Assembly (NCBI GenBank): GCA_029865515.1
Contig: JAOUGQ010000007.1
Location: 1-26,238, forward strand
DNA: 26,238 nt
Direction: 5' to 3'
From: Nitrospirota bacterium
Lineage (GTDB): Bacteria > Nitrospirota > Nitrospiria > Nitrospirales > UBA8639
Shown: piece by piece, positions 16,633-24,807 of the stretch
How the letters are laid out: the number at the start of each line of letters is the position of its first letter
Numbering within the stretch: position 1 is the first letter of the stretch
Made by a program: the position numbers and the translations under genes
Notes under the pieces: model-generated
The model's database searches: none
What the model was told of the DNA's origin: nothing
What the model saw: the letters and a program-made list of their open reading frames with translations, nothing else

Positions 16633-18359
16633 CACATGTCCTCAACCGGGGTGACCCGATTAATTTCCTTCAGTGTCGTCTCTCCACGGAAGACTTTTTC
16701 AAGGGCCGCTTGTCGTAAGCTGGTCAACCCTTGTGCCATCGCGGCAGTTCGGATCTCTGACATTGATTTCTCATTGAGAATCATTTCTTTGATGGAATCG
16801 GTCATATCCAGAAATTCTGTAATAGCCTTTCGCCCTCTGAAACCTAATCCATGGCATTCATTGCAGCCTTTTCCCTCAAAGAAGGTCAGATGTTTCACCG
16901 TCTCATAATCAATCCCGGATTCCCGGCATTGATCGGGATGAATCTGCACAGGAACCCGGCAGGTGGGGCAAATGGATCGGACCAGGCGTTGGGCGAGAAT
17001 GCAGCTCAAGGAAGCCACAAAATTGTACGATTCAATGCCCATGTTCACAAAACGACTAATGACATCAAAGGCATTATTGGCATGGACCGTGGTAAAGACC
17101 AAATGCCCCGTGAGAGCCGATTGAATGGCAATTTGCGCCGTTTCTAAATCTCGAATTTCTCCGACCATGATTTTGTCGGGGTCGTGCCGCAAAATGGATC
17201 GAAGGCCTCTGGCGAAGGTGAGGCCTTTTTTCTCATTGACCGGTATTTGCACGATACCTTTCAATTGATATTCGACGGGATCTTCAATCGTGATAATTTT
17301 ATCTTCGTCTGAGTGGACCTCATTGATGGCGGCATATAAGGTGGTGGTTTTCCCGCTTCCTGTGGGGCCGGTGACCAGGACCATACCATAGGGTCTGGTG
17401 ATGGCCCGGCGGAAACGCCGGAGATCCTCTCCGGTATAGCCCAGGGCTTCCAATCGCAGGCCTTGGACTCCTGCGGAAACATGTTGCTTGTCCAAAATCC
17501 TGATGACCACTGATTCACCATAGACACTGGGTAGAATGGATACCCGAAAATCGATGGTTCGCTGATTCAGCAGCAACTTGAACCGCCCATCCTGTGGGGT
17601 TCGCCGTTCAGCGATGTCGAGTTCAGACATGATTTTGAGCCTGGAAATGAGAGAGGGATGAATGCCTGTATCAAAGGGTTCCATGGCTAAATAGAGGACG
17701 CCATCAATCCGGAATTTCACTTCCACCGTTCGATCGGTTGGTTCGATATGGATGTCGCTGGCGTGTTTTTGCAGGGCGGTTAAAATAATGGTGTTCACCA
17801 GTTTGACGACCGGGCTGAGGTCCTGCGTGATGCGTTCAACAGAAAGAACTTCCTCTCCTTTTTCGTCTTCTTTGATGAGAACCGGGTCCAGCTCGGCTTT
17901 GATCCGCGTGAGCACTTGGCTGTTGCCTTCGCTATTACTCAACGCTTCCAAAATGGAAGTTTGAGACGAGACGACTAATCGCAACTCAAATCCCAATTGG
18001 TGCTCTAATTCATCGATCATTCGGAGGTCTTGGGGTTTCGCGATGGCGATGGTGAGCACCTCGTCTTCCTGTTCCATCGGAACGAATTCGTAGCGATGCA
18101 TCAGTTCGACCGGAATGGCTTCCATGAGGGCGCTGGGGATGCGAAATTCCTTCAGATCATTCCAGGGAAGCCCATATTGATCTGCCAAGACCTGGCCGAT
18201 CATGTCTTCCGTTAAGGTGCCTCGTTCCCGCAGAATTGTGGCAATAGTCTGGTTTGTCGTTCGGGCGGTTTCGACAAGCGTGTCTTTTTCTCTTTCCAAT
18301 ATGAGCCCCTTTTCGACCAGAAGGTCTTCAAAGGGCATGCGTTTGACTGGTGTGGTCAT
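16632..18359 (-). CDS. GspE/PilB-type secretion ATPase
   Basis: The 575-residue hexameric motor powers pseudopilus assembly. Order: N-terminal T2SSE_N/MshEN-like region (about 8-140), linker, N2 domain with SDIHIEP at 201-207, Walker A GPTGSGKTT at 331-339, Asp box (DKIITIEDPVEYQ from 353), Walker B IMVGEIRD at 397-404, His box GHLVFTTVHAN at 418-428, and a zinc knuckle of C464, C467, C499 and C502. All catalytic motifs are intact. The N-terminal repeats lack the RLG start of the cyclic-di-GMP-binding MshEN motif, so that regulation cannot be claimed. The frame is open to 18491, but the first 44 codons overlap gspF in another frame; ATG 18359 sits 32 bases after gspF. It overlaps pilM by TGATG. 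Confidence 0.95.
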   Translation of the reverse strand: MTTPVKRMPFEDLLVEKGLILEREKDTLVETARTTNQTIATILRERGTLTEDMIGQVLADQYGLPWNDLKEFRIPSALMEAIPVELMHRYEFVPMEQEDEVLTIAIAKPQDLRMIDELEHQLGFELRLVVSSQTSILEALSNSEGNSQVLTRIKAELDPVLIKEDEKGEEVLSVERITQDLSPVVKLVNTIILTALQKHASDIHIEPTDRTVEVKFRIDGVLYLAMEPFDTGIHPSLISRLKIMSELDIAERRTPQDGRFKLLLNQRTIDFRVSILPSVYGESVVIRILDKQHVSAGVQGLRLEALGYTGEDLRRFRRAITRPYGMVLVTGPTGSGKTTTLYAAINEVHSDEDKIITIEDPVEYQLKGIVQIPVNEKKGLTFARGLRSILRHDPDKIMVGEIRDLETAQIAIQSALTGHLVFTTVHANNAFDVISRFVNMGIESYNFVASLSCILAQRLVRSICPTCRVPVQIHPDQCRESGIDYETVKHLTFFEGKGCNECHGLGFRGRKAITEFLDMTDSIKEMILNEKSMSEIRTAAMAQGLTSLRQAALEKVFRGETTLKEINRVTPVEDM

Positions 18360-18391
18360 CTCAAATCCTATCAGGGAAGGTCGTCTGTTGG

Positions 18392-19597
18392 TTAAACGGC
18401 TCCTGCCATTTGAAAAATGGGAAGATAGAGAGCAATCACCACGCCCCCTAAAATCAAGCCAATCACAATAATGAACATGGGTTCGATCCATGTCATCAGT
18501 CGGGATAATTGAAAGTCCAATTCCCCTTCATGAAACTCGGCGACCTCAAAGAGCATGGCTTCCAGCGAGCCGGTGGTTTCCCCGACTTCAATCATTTCAA
18601 GCGTGAGACGCGGAAGAAAGTTTTCTTTTTTTAAGGCTGTGGAGAGGCTGGCGCCATCTCGAACATGACCAATGACCGAATGCAGCGCTTTGGCAAAGAC
18701 TTTGTTTGGCATGGATTTGGCCGTCACCTGAAGGGCGGATAACAAGGGAATGCCTCCCCCCAGGATGGTGGAGAGAGTCCTCGCTAAACGAATGACTTGA
18801 TTTTTAAGAAATAAGGGCCCAAGTAAGGGGGCATTAAGAAACAACCAATGTATCCGCCATTGACCTTGAGGGGTGTTTTTCCACCAATACAAGAAGGCTC
18901 CCGCAAGTGCCGCGACGACCAGGAGTCCCATCATCCATTGGGTCGCTGAATTGGTAATGTCTAAGAGCAACTGGGTGGCCCATGGTAATTCCACCCGACT
19001 TTCTTTATAGACATCCGCAAAGGATGGAAGGACAAAGAACAACAGGCCGAAGGTGACCAGAAGACCAAACCCTAATAAAAATATCGGGTAAATGGTCGCT
19101 TTGACGACTTTTTCTCGAACGCCAATCAGCATTTTTAAATACGCAATATAACGACTCAACACTTCAGGAAGATTGCCTGCCTGTTCACCGGCCCGCAGTG
19201 AGGCTTGATAGAGTTCGGGAAAGTAGGTTGGATAACTGGCCATGGCTTCTGAAATGGCAGATCCTCCTCGAATACGTTCTCGGACAGCCTGCAGGGCTTG
19301 TTGAAATCCACTTTGAATATTTCGTTCTGTCAGGAGATCAAAACACCGTAACATGGGTAATCCCGCTTTGATCAACGCTAAAAATTCCTGATTAAAAATA
19401 AGAAAGTCTCTGAGTGATAAGGGGCGCTGCCGGCCTTTCAGCGAAGTGATTGGCCTGGTTGCCGATCCAGACAGGGCAAGAACTAACAGCCCCTGAGCCT
19501 CAAGTTGCGATCGGATACTGCGGGGCGTATCACCTTCCGCTTCGGTTTCAATAATCGTTCCATCCGGACGAGCGGCTCTGTAATGAAACCGGGGCAC
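18392..19597 (-). CDS. GspF/PilC-type inner-membrane platform protein
   Basis: The 401 residues begin VPRFHYRAARPDGTIIETE (GTG start read as Met), the family's N-terminal beta-hairpin, and contain two T2SSF repeats: about 60-190 (FNQEFLALIKAGLPMLRCFD, LRAGEQAGNLPEVL) and about 260-395 (LARTLSTILGGGIPLLSALQ, IEVGETTGSLEAML). Three membrane helices lie near 170-190, 215-235 and 375-395. It is the rotary/platform subunit that couples the ATPase to pseudopilin addition. The GTG at 19597 overlaps the stop of the LysM lipoprotein as TAGTG, so start and coupling are firm. Length and motifs are normal. Confidence 0.94.
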   Translation of the reverse strand: MPRFHYRAARPDGTIIETEAEGDTPRSIRSQLEAQGLLVLALSGSATRPITSLKGRQRPLSLRDFLIFNQEFLALIKAGLPMLRCFDLLTERNIQSGFQQALQAVRERIRGGSAISEAMASYPTYFPELYQASLRAGEQAGNLPEVLSRYIAYLKMLIGVREKVVKATIYPIFLLGFGLLVTFGLLFFVLPSFADVYKESRVELPWATQLLLDITNSATQWMMGLLVVAALAGAFLYWWKNTPQGQWRIHWLFLNAPLLGPLFLKNQVIRLARTLSTILGGGIPLLSALQVTAKSMPNKVFAKALHSVIGHVRDGASLSTALKKENFLPRLTLEMIEVGETTGSLEAMLFEVAEFHEGELDFQLSRLMTWIEPMFIIVIGLILGGVVIALYLPIFQMAGAV

Positions 19598-20523
19598 TAC
19601 GGTGACTCGTGTGAATTGGAATGGGGACTGCCCAGCGAGAGAATATGTTTGGGTTCAGGGGCATTCTCCACCCGGTTGTTTTGTGTTGGAACGCTTTCTT
19701 GAATGGTTTCATTGACCGACTCCTGGCCGGCTGTTGGCGCCGGAGGCTCAACCGACGGATTGGTATGAGTTGTTTGGGATTCAGCCGGTATGGTGACCTT
19801 TAATCGGAGTCCTGTCATGATCAAGTCAGAATTGAGCTGATTCCATTCTTTCAGTTGTGCAACGGAGACCTGATATTTCCGGGCTATTTTCCATAAGGTA
19901 TCCCCATCCTGTATGACGATACGTCCTTGGGAGTCCGGAGTGTGTCGTTCCGGGGAAGCCGGGGCTGGTGCAGGAGTCGTGAGGGTTGTTTGCTGAGGCT
20001 TCCGCTTTTCCGAGGTGATGTGAATTTCCCGTTTAATCAGCGTGATATCCGCTGTCAGTTGTTTCATGCTGGTCATGATTTGTTGAAATGAGCTGGTGAG
20101 CGCTTGAATATCCGACACGAGTTGTGAAGTATCCGGCATACTGGCCACCTGGCCCTCAAGTTCCATGTTGCGCTTTCGCAGCTGATCTCGTTCGGCCTGA
20201 GATGAAAGCAGTTCACTGCGAATCTGTTGCAGTTGAAGCCCCTGATCCTGCTCTCGATTGTGTATGGATTGAGATCGCCCCTTGAGGGATTGAAGTTCGC
20301 CGGCCTGTTTGGCCATGAGAATTTTAAGTGCCCCTATCTCCGCGCGTAAATGTTCGCTTTCAACTCTGGCTTCCTGCAGAAGGATCCCTTGTTGCGGTGG
20401 CGGAGAGGCTTGTTCCACCGCCGAATCCGCATCCAACAGCTTGGTTGGTTTGTGAACACAGGCCCCTAAAGCCAGGATGAAAGTACCACTCAGGATCATG
20501 TGTGCCCAATCAAGACGTTTCAT
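19597..20523 (-). CDS. Coiled-coil LysM lipoprotein
   Basis: From ATG 20523 the protein has 308 residues. A lipoprotein signal ends in LALGAC with C22 as lipidation site; the longer frame from 20634 would bury this signal and overlap the upstream pseudopilin. A predicted coiled coil fills about 45-175 (heptad-like LQSLKGRSQSIHNREQDQG, LRKRNMELEGQVA). A Pro/Thr linker leads to one LysM domain at about 202-246 (IVIQDGDTLWKIARKYQVSV, WNQLNSDLIMTGLRLKV), followed by a disordered Pro/Asn-rich tail. LysM binds peptidoglycan, so this lipoprotein probably links outer or inner membrane to the wall beside the secretin, comparable in logic to TsaP or FimV; homology to either is not shown. It starts 7 bases after the GspG-like gene and is coupled to gspF. 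Confidence 0.87.
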   Translation of the reverse strand: MKRLDWAHMILSGTFILALGACVHKPTKLLDADSAVEQASPPPQQGILLQEARVESEHLRAEIGALKILMAKQAGELQSLKGRSQSIHNREQDQGLQLQQIRSELLSSQAERDQLRKRNMELEGQVASMPDTSQLVSDIQALTSSFQQIMTSMKQLTADITLIKREIHITSEKRKPQQTTLTTPAPAPASPERHTPDSQGRIVIQDGDTLWKIARKYQVSVAQLKEWNQLNSDLIMTGLRLKVTIPAESQTTHTNPSVEPPAPTAGQESVNETIQESVPTQNNRVENAPEPKHILSLGSPHSNSHESP

Positions 20524-20530
20524 CAACAAC

Positions 20531-20932
20531 CTACCAATCTTTGTAAGGAGTGCCATCCAACGCGAGGTCGTCACTCCCACTTTTGATATCATAGACTCCA
20601 GCAGGAGAGTCATCGCCCTCCTCCTGTTCTTCAAAAATCTCGTTCCATGTTGTCGCAGACTTGGTAAAGGGGTCCACGGGAATGGCCCGAAGATATTTTT
20701 CTTCCACTAAGGTCTCTAAACTCGCCGGATAATCTCCTCGATCGGCGTAGTATTGATCCAGGACAGCTCTCATCGTGAACAGATTTTGTTTAAGAGCCGC
20801 TTCCTTGGCTTTCATCGCCGATTGTTGAAACGTGGGAATCGCGAGGGTCACCAAAATGCTCACGATTGCCACGACGATCATGAGCTCCAGTAAAGTGTAG
20901 CCCTTTTTGCCAATAACTACAAAATCGGTCAT
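20531..20932 (-). CDS. GspG-like major pseudopilin
   Basis: The 133 residues start with an 11-residue basic leader (ending IGKKG) cut by prepilin peptidase before YTLLELMIVVAIVSILVTLA, with Glu at mature position 5. The rest follows the GspG plan: AALKQNLFTMRAVLDQYYAD, RGDYPASLETLVEEKYLR, IPVDPFTKSATTW, and a C-terminal acidic loop ending DGTPYKDW. In GspG proteins this loop binds calcium; here Asp residues are conserved but spacing differs. ATG 20932 overlaps the preceding pseudopilin's stop (TAATG); GTG 20938 is less likely. Pseudopilins assemble into the periplasmic piston. It is a tandem paralogue of the next gene upstream. Confidence 0.92.
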   Translation of the reverse strand: MTDFVVIGKKGYTLLELMIVVAIVSILVTLAIPTFQQSAMKAKEAALKQNLFTMRAVLDQYYADRGDYPASLETLVEEKYLRAIPVDPFTKSATTWNEIFEEQEEGDDSPAGVYDIKSGSDDLALDGTPYKDW

Positions 20933-21471
20933 TACCACTCACGATAGGGGGTCCCATCCACTGCCCTCTTGTCGCTGGTGGTATAGATGTCAAAGACATC
21001 TTCCCCGCACCACCGCGTTTCGTCTGGTTCATCCTGATAACACCGGAGCCCCCATTCTGTCGTATCCGTCATGGGATCAATAGGGATTTTCCGGAGATAC
21101 CGCCGAATTTTTGATTTTTCACCGGCTTGGGCTTCCCCGCCCGTTAATTCCACCTTCAAAAGGGTCTCAAGAGTTTTAGGATACCCGGTTATGCCTGTTT
21201 CCTCTTTGCATGTCAGTTGATTTTTGACACATAACGGCCCCAGAAGGGTGCTGCCATCCCTGGCCCAATCCCGTCGAAAGTCATCAATGGCCACCCGTAC
21301 CGTTCGTAAGGTTTGCCGAAGCTCCAGCTCTTGGGTGCGCTTGGCACTGACTTTTGTAAAGGGCAGGGCGACAGAGGCTAAAATGAACATAATGACCAAG
21401 GTCACCAAAAGTTCGATTAAGGTTACGCCGCCATGAATGGTCGTGGATTTATTCCACCCAAATTCTCCCAT
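20932..21471 (-). CDS. Second GspG-like pseudopilin with cysteine-bearing insertions
   Basis: From ATG 21471 the protein has 179 residues. A 15-residue leader ends HGG before VTLIELLVTLVIMFILASVA, with Glu at mature position 5. The globular part follows the GspG pattern (LRQTLRTVRVAIDDFRRDWA, YPKTLETLLKVEL, RKIPIDPMTDTTEW) but carries two insertions, each with a Cys pair (LCVKNQLTC and RCYQDEPDETRWC), likely disulfide loops. It ends DIYTTSDKRAVDGTPYREW, echoing the DGTPYKDW end of its neighbour. The start lies inside the end of the secretin gene (23-base overlap); longer starts to 21588 would extend further into that gene and spoil the leader. It is a structural pseudopilin, possibly a second major or a tip subunit. 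Confidence 0.88.
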   Translation of the reverse strand: MGEFGWNKSTTIHGGVTLIELLVTLVIMFILASVALPFTKVSAKRTQELELRQTLRTVRVAIDDFRRDWARDGSTLLGPLCVKNQLTCKEETGITGYPKTLETLLKVELTGGEAQAGEKSKIRRYLRKIPIDPMTDTTEWGLRCYQDEPDETRWCGEDVFDIYTTSDKRAVDGTPYREW

Positions 21472-23821
21472 GTTGCACCATGACCGGCACGGGTTGGGCA
21501 TTGATTCCCAAGACCGTGGGATTTTGAATTTGAATGTTTGACGTACCTTTCCCGGTGGCTTCGAATACCACCGTGGCAAGCGAGCCACTTCCTTGCACGG
21601 ATATTCCCTGCTGCCCCATTTGGAGGACCAGTTGCCCCAAATGTGGAACGGCGGAGACAGTCAGAGATGGAGCTATCTGCTGTGAAGACAGAAATGTTCC
21701 TTCAACGGCCTGTTTAAAGGTAACTACCGCTGGATTATAAGTGAGCGTGAGCGATCCTTTCCCCATCAATGAAAAGTTTTCCCCTTGAAGGCTTAATGAT
21801 ATCTGGTCTCCAATTTTTATTGAGGCTGCAGCGGGCAGTATTGCCAGCCGGGGTGCGTCGGCCCCTGTCTTGGAAGCTTCTTGCAAGCCTTTGTCCGGAG
21901 ATTCCTGATCGACCTTCTTTTCCTGTGCGAGTTGAGTATCTTTGGATATGTCCGGTGACCCGGGAGGATTGGTGACGGCCGGGCTTGATTCCAGTGTGGT
22001 CATTAAGGGTACTGCCGGCGGGGGTTGTGAAAACATCGGCTTATTGGTGTACTGGTTGGCCGTACCGGACCAGAGCGTCTGTTTTGCTAATTGAGGGGGT
22101 TGGACGCTTCGGACAATATGGGGGGTGATCACCAGAATGACCTCGGTCGTATTTTTATCGGTTTTACTATTACTGAGCAAGCTGCCGAGTCCTGGAATGT
22201 CATCAATGCCCGGAACGGCTTCCCGGGTTTTCATGTCCTCTTCCGATATCAATCCTCCCAGGATGACGGTTTCGCCATCTCGTATGTTCAGGGCTGTGTC
22301 CGCCGTTCGGGTTCCAAAGCGGAACTGAGAAATTTCCGGGCTCGTTTGGAGAAGGACACGTTGACCGAGTCTGGTGACTTCAATTTGCAGACGCAGGGTA
22401 ATCGCGTTAATAAGGTGGATCGTTGGCTCTACGGTGACTTTGATACCCGTATCCTTAAATTCAATAGAGGTCACCGTCGATGTAGTGGGAACGGCTCCTG
22501 TGGCGGCTTGTCCGGGCAGGACATTCGTGGTTGAAAGAAGAATGGGCTGTTTATCTCCCACATTAATAGAAGCTTTTTGATTGTTCAGGACTCGAATTTT
22601 TGGATTCGAGAGGGTTTTGGCGTTAGATTCCTGTTTTAAAAAATCCAAGAGCACGCTACTGGGAAACGTGAATAGATAAGAGTCCTGTCCAAGACTCGTG
22701 AGGTTTTTGAAAGTAAAGGTTTGGCGGATAGTCGAAAAAGCTTCGGTCCCGTCCGGAAAGATTCCGAAGCCAGCCTGTTTGGCAAAATTCAAGCCTATTG
22801 TTCTGCTTTTCGTGCGATTGACTTCTAAGACTTCTATGTCGAAAAGCACTTCGGAATCTTGGCGATCGTTGGCCAAAATGATCTGTTCCGCCAGGCCGAT
22901 CTTGTCCGGTTCGTCACGTATGACTACGGTGTTCAAGGGCTCATTCACATAGACGCGTTTCGTTTCTAAAATCGTTCGTAGAAGATTTGCAATATCCTTG
23001 GCTTTGGCATTGGAGAGGTAAAACGTGCGAATTTGCAGGTCATCATATTGTTCCCGTTTTTGTTTGGTATCCGGGATGACCAAAAGCCGGTCAGGGCCCA
23101 CGCGTTTGGCAAAGAGTTGATTGGTGGTCAAGATGAGATTCAGGGCTTCATCAAAGGGGGTGTCTTTCGTGAAGATGGTGACGAGATCATCTCGAACATC
23201 TTTGTCAAAGAGGATGTCGATATTGGCTGTCCTCGCCAGAATTTCAAAGACTTGTTTGAGACGGGTATTTTGAAATCGAAGTGTTACGGGTTCAGCCGAC
23301 CCACCAATGGTTTGAGTGGCTTTCTGCAATTGGACCACTCTGGTAATGCCTTCCACGGCTTCCGACAGGGAGGGATCCAATTCCACGGCTGCCTCATAGA
23401 GCGACAATGCTTCGTCGTATCGCCCGAGACCTTCCAGGTTTTTGCCGTCCAGGAGGGTTTGTCGGGCGCTCTTTAGGCGTAATACATCGTTGAGGGCCGC
23501 ATGGTGTTCAGTTTTTTCAGGATCAAGTCCTATGGCCAATTGAAATTCCTGAAGGGCCTCCGCCATGTTCCGCTCTTTCAACAATTGTCTGCCACGGGAA
23601 AAATGTTGTTCTGCGGCACGGGTTTTCACCGCTTTCAATTTTTCCTCGAGTTCTTTACTAAAAGGGTCTTTTCGAACAGCTTCCCGGTAAGCCGCCACGG
23701 CACCATCCCAGTCGCCCTTTTGTTCAAGTTCTTCCCCAAGCTGAACTTCCCGCATGGTGCAGGCGAGCAGAAGCATCATGCAGACGATGCCAAAAATACA
23801 AAATCGAGTTATTTTAACCAT
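21449..23821 (-). CDS. gspD: TPR-secretin-cohesin lipoprotein (GspD/PilQ family)
   Basis: This 790-residue outer-membrane gate starts at ATG 23821 (AAGGAT about 12 bases upstream; TTG 23842 would add seven residues). The lipobox LLLAC places the lipidated Cys at 21. TPR-like repeats (about 30-150: GDWDGAVAAYREAVRKDPF, YDEALSLYEAAVELDPSLSE) precede an STN/N0 domain (VTLRFQNTRLKQVFEILART), N1 (IRTFYLSNAKAKDIANLLRT) and the secretin core with VGDKQPILL, and VPGIDDIPGLGSLL ahead of TTEVILVITPHIVR. After a Pro/Lys linker, residues about 655-790 form a cohesin-like beta domain (GSLTLTYNPAVVTFKQAVEG, GSGSLATVVFEATGKGTSNI). TPR replaces the usual AMIN or extra N domains. A lipid anchor in the secretin itself may remove the need for a pilotin. 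Confidence 0.92.
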   Translation of the reverse strand: MVKITRFCIFGIVCMMLLLACTMREVQLGEELEQKGDWDGAVAAYREAVRKDPFSKELEEKLKAVKTRAAEQHFSRGRQLLKERNMAEALQEFQLAIGLDPEKTEHHAALNDVLRLKSARQTLLDGKNLEGLGRYDEALSLYEAAVELDPSLSEAVEGITRVVQLQKATQTIGGSAEPVTLRFQNTRLKQVFEILARTANIDILFDKDVRDDLVTIFTKDTPFDEALNLILTTNQLFAKRVGPDRLLVIPDTKQKREQYDDLQIRTFYLSNAKAKDIANLLRTILETKRVYVNEPLNTVVIRDEPDKIGLAEQIILANDRQDSEVLFDIEVLEVNRTKSRTIGLNFAKQAGFGIFPDGTEAFSTIRQTFTFKNLTSLGQDSYLFTFPSSVLLDFLKQESNAKTLSNPKIRVLNNQKASINVGDKQPILLSTTNVLPGQAATGAVPTTSTVTSIEFKDTGIKVTVEPTIHLINAITLRLQIEVTRLGQRVLLQTSPEISQFRFGTRTADTALNIRDGETVILGGLISEEDMKTREAVPGIDDIPGLGSLLSNSKTDKNTTEVILVITPHIVRSVQPPQLAKQTLWSGTANQYTNKPMFSQPPPAVPLMTTLESSPAVTNPPGSPDISKDTQLAQEKKVDQESPDKGLQEASKTGADAPRLAILPAAASIKIGDQISLSLQGENFSLMGKGSLTLTYNPAVVTFKQAVEGTFLSSQQIAPSLTVSAVPHLGQLVLQMGQQGISVQGSGSLATVVFEATGKGTSNIQIQNPTVLGINAQPVPVMVQHGRIWVE

Positions 23822-24144
23822 TATTTCAATATTATCCTTCAATGAGAATCTGGCGGGGGTAAAACGAAGAATGTCAAAATACCTTTTTATCCTAGCATAT
23901 TGGTTAAATTCGGGCTAGAGATACCTGTTCGCGTCTTTCAGCGAATCTGTATTCTCTATCGGATATCCCTATTCCAATATTTAGCCCAGGAAATAAAGGG
24001 GTTTGCTGCGAAAAGAAAACGGTTGATGCATTCTGGGGAGGCAATCAGGAGAGGTGAAATTTTCTTGTTCCTTTATTTGGCCATTGTTAGAAATCGGAAA
24101 TCCCATACGTTTACCATGGCACGATTGCCATGTGGTGTCGAGGG
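23822..24144. other. Intergenic leader before the secretin gene
   Basis: About 320 bases without a gene separate the Pro/Thr-tailed pseudopilin from the secretin. A 7-bp inverted repeat with 4-base loop (CATGGCA/TGCCATG) at 24115-24132 lies just past the pseudopilin stop. A minus-strand TTGACA occurs at 23877-23872 but no good -10 follows at 17 bases. The gap may hold a second promoter for the operon; I cannot place it. Confidence 0.45.
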
Positions 24145-24807
24145 TTATGAATTTGGGATTTGCTCTGATGGAGGTGGAGCAGGGGATTCTGTCGGGGGAG
24201 ATGCCCCGGCCGGCGTGGTGGTCCCGGGGGGTGCCGTGGTCCCAGGGGGCGTTGTGGCACCAGGAGGGGGACAGTTGCTTGGAGCGTTGGGATTCAGCGG
24301 GTTCACCTGGCAGTTGGCGTTCGCGCCTGTTGATTCAAATCGAATGGCTTGGTAGGTCTTCGCACCTTTGAAGCCGACTCGGTTGTAGGGCGTGTCGGTA
24401 CTGGAACTTCTCACCCCATGTAATTCCTCTCCGACTTTAATAAGAGCAAACTTTTTCCCTGTAATCGGATCGGAGTATGCCATCTGAAGATACCGTTTGG
24501 GTGACTTTTGGGTTAATTCTTCAAGCGTGCGAGGCCAGCGGTTCGGCCGTGTGGCTTTTTGAACTTCATAATCCGCCACATATCGGTCAATCGCGTCTTT
24601 AATGCGGGTGCCACGAAATAGCAGTTCGGCCTCCCGATCCCGTTTCATAATCACAGACCACTGTTGAGTTACTCCCAGGAGGGAAATGGTCATAAAGATC
24701 ACCATCATCATGACAAAGAGGTAGGTCATCCCATCCTGGTTCCTCAGAAGGGAAGTGAGTCCTCGCGGCGATTTCTGAAAATTATTCCTCATATCATGAG
24801 CCGCCAT
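24145..24807 (-). CDS. Atypical pseudopilin with Pro/Thr-rich tail
   Basis: The 220-residue protein has a long basic leader and then G-MTYLFVMMMVIFMTISLLGV, a prepilin-like Gly followed by a hydrophobic helix. Mature position 5 is Phe, not the usual Glu. The helix runs into QQWSVIMKRDREAELLFRGT, then a GspG-like globular part (RIKDAIDRYVADYEVQKATR, WPRTLEELTQKSPKRYLQMA, YSDPITGKKFALIKVGEE). The last ~55 residues are low-complexity Pro/Thr/Ala with repeated PPGTT units and two Cys. Lack of Glu5 is known for tip pseudopilins such as GspK, so this may be a tip or initiator subunit. ATG 24807 is preferred; ATG 24792 is possible. It is first in the secretion cluster, 323 bases upstream of the secretin on the same strand. 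Confidence 0.8.
   Translation of the reverse strand: MAAHDMRNNFQKSPRGLTSLLRNQDGMTYLFVMMMVIFMTISLLGVTQQWSVIMKRDREAELLFRGTRIKDAIDRYVADYEVQKATRPNRWPRTLEELTQKSPKRYLQMAYSDPITGKKFALIKVGEELHGVRSSSTDTPYNRVGFKGAKTYQAIRFESTGANANCQVNPLNPNAPSNCPPPGATTPPGTTAPPGTTTPAGASPPTESPAPPPSEQIPNS

Noticed and set aside
16632..18491. Longer GspE frame starting at 18491
   Set aside because: The first 44 codons overlap the end of gspF in another frame and have no family similarity; ATG 18359 fits.
19597..20634. Longer start for the LysM lipoprotein
   Set aside because: It would overlap the GspG-like gene and place the lipobox 59 residues into the protein; ATG 20523 gives a normal lipoprotein signal.
23872..23877. TTGACA as -35 box of a secretin promoter
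   Set aside because: No acceptable -10 at 16-18 bases; may be chance.
24115..24132. CATGGCA-CGAT-TGCCATG inverted repeat as a terminator or sigma-54 site
   Set aside because: No T-run follows, and the TGGCAC lacks the correctly spaced GC element of a sigma-54 promoter.
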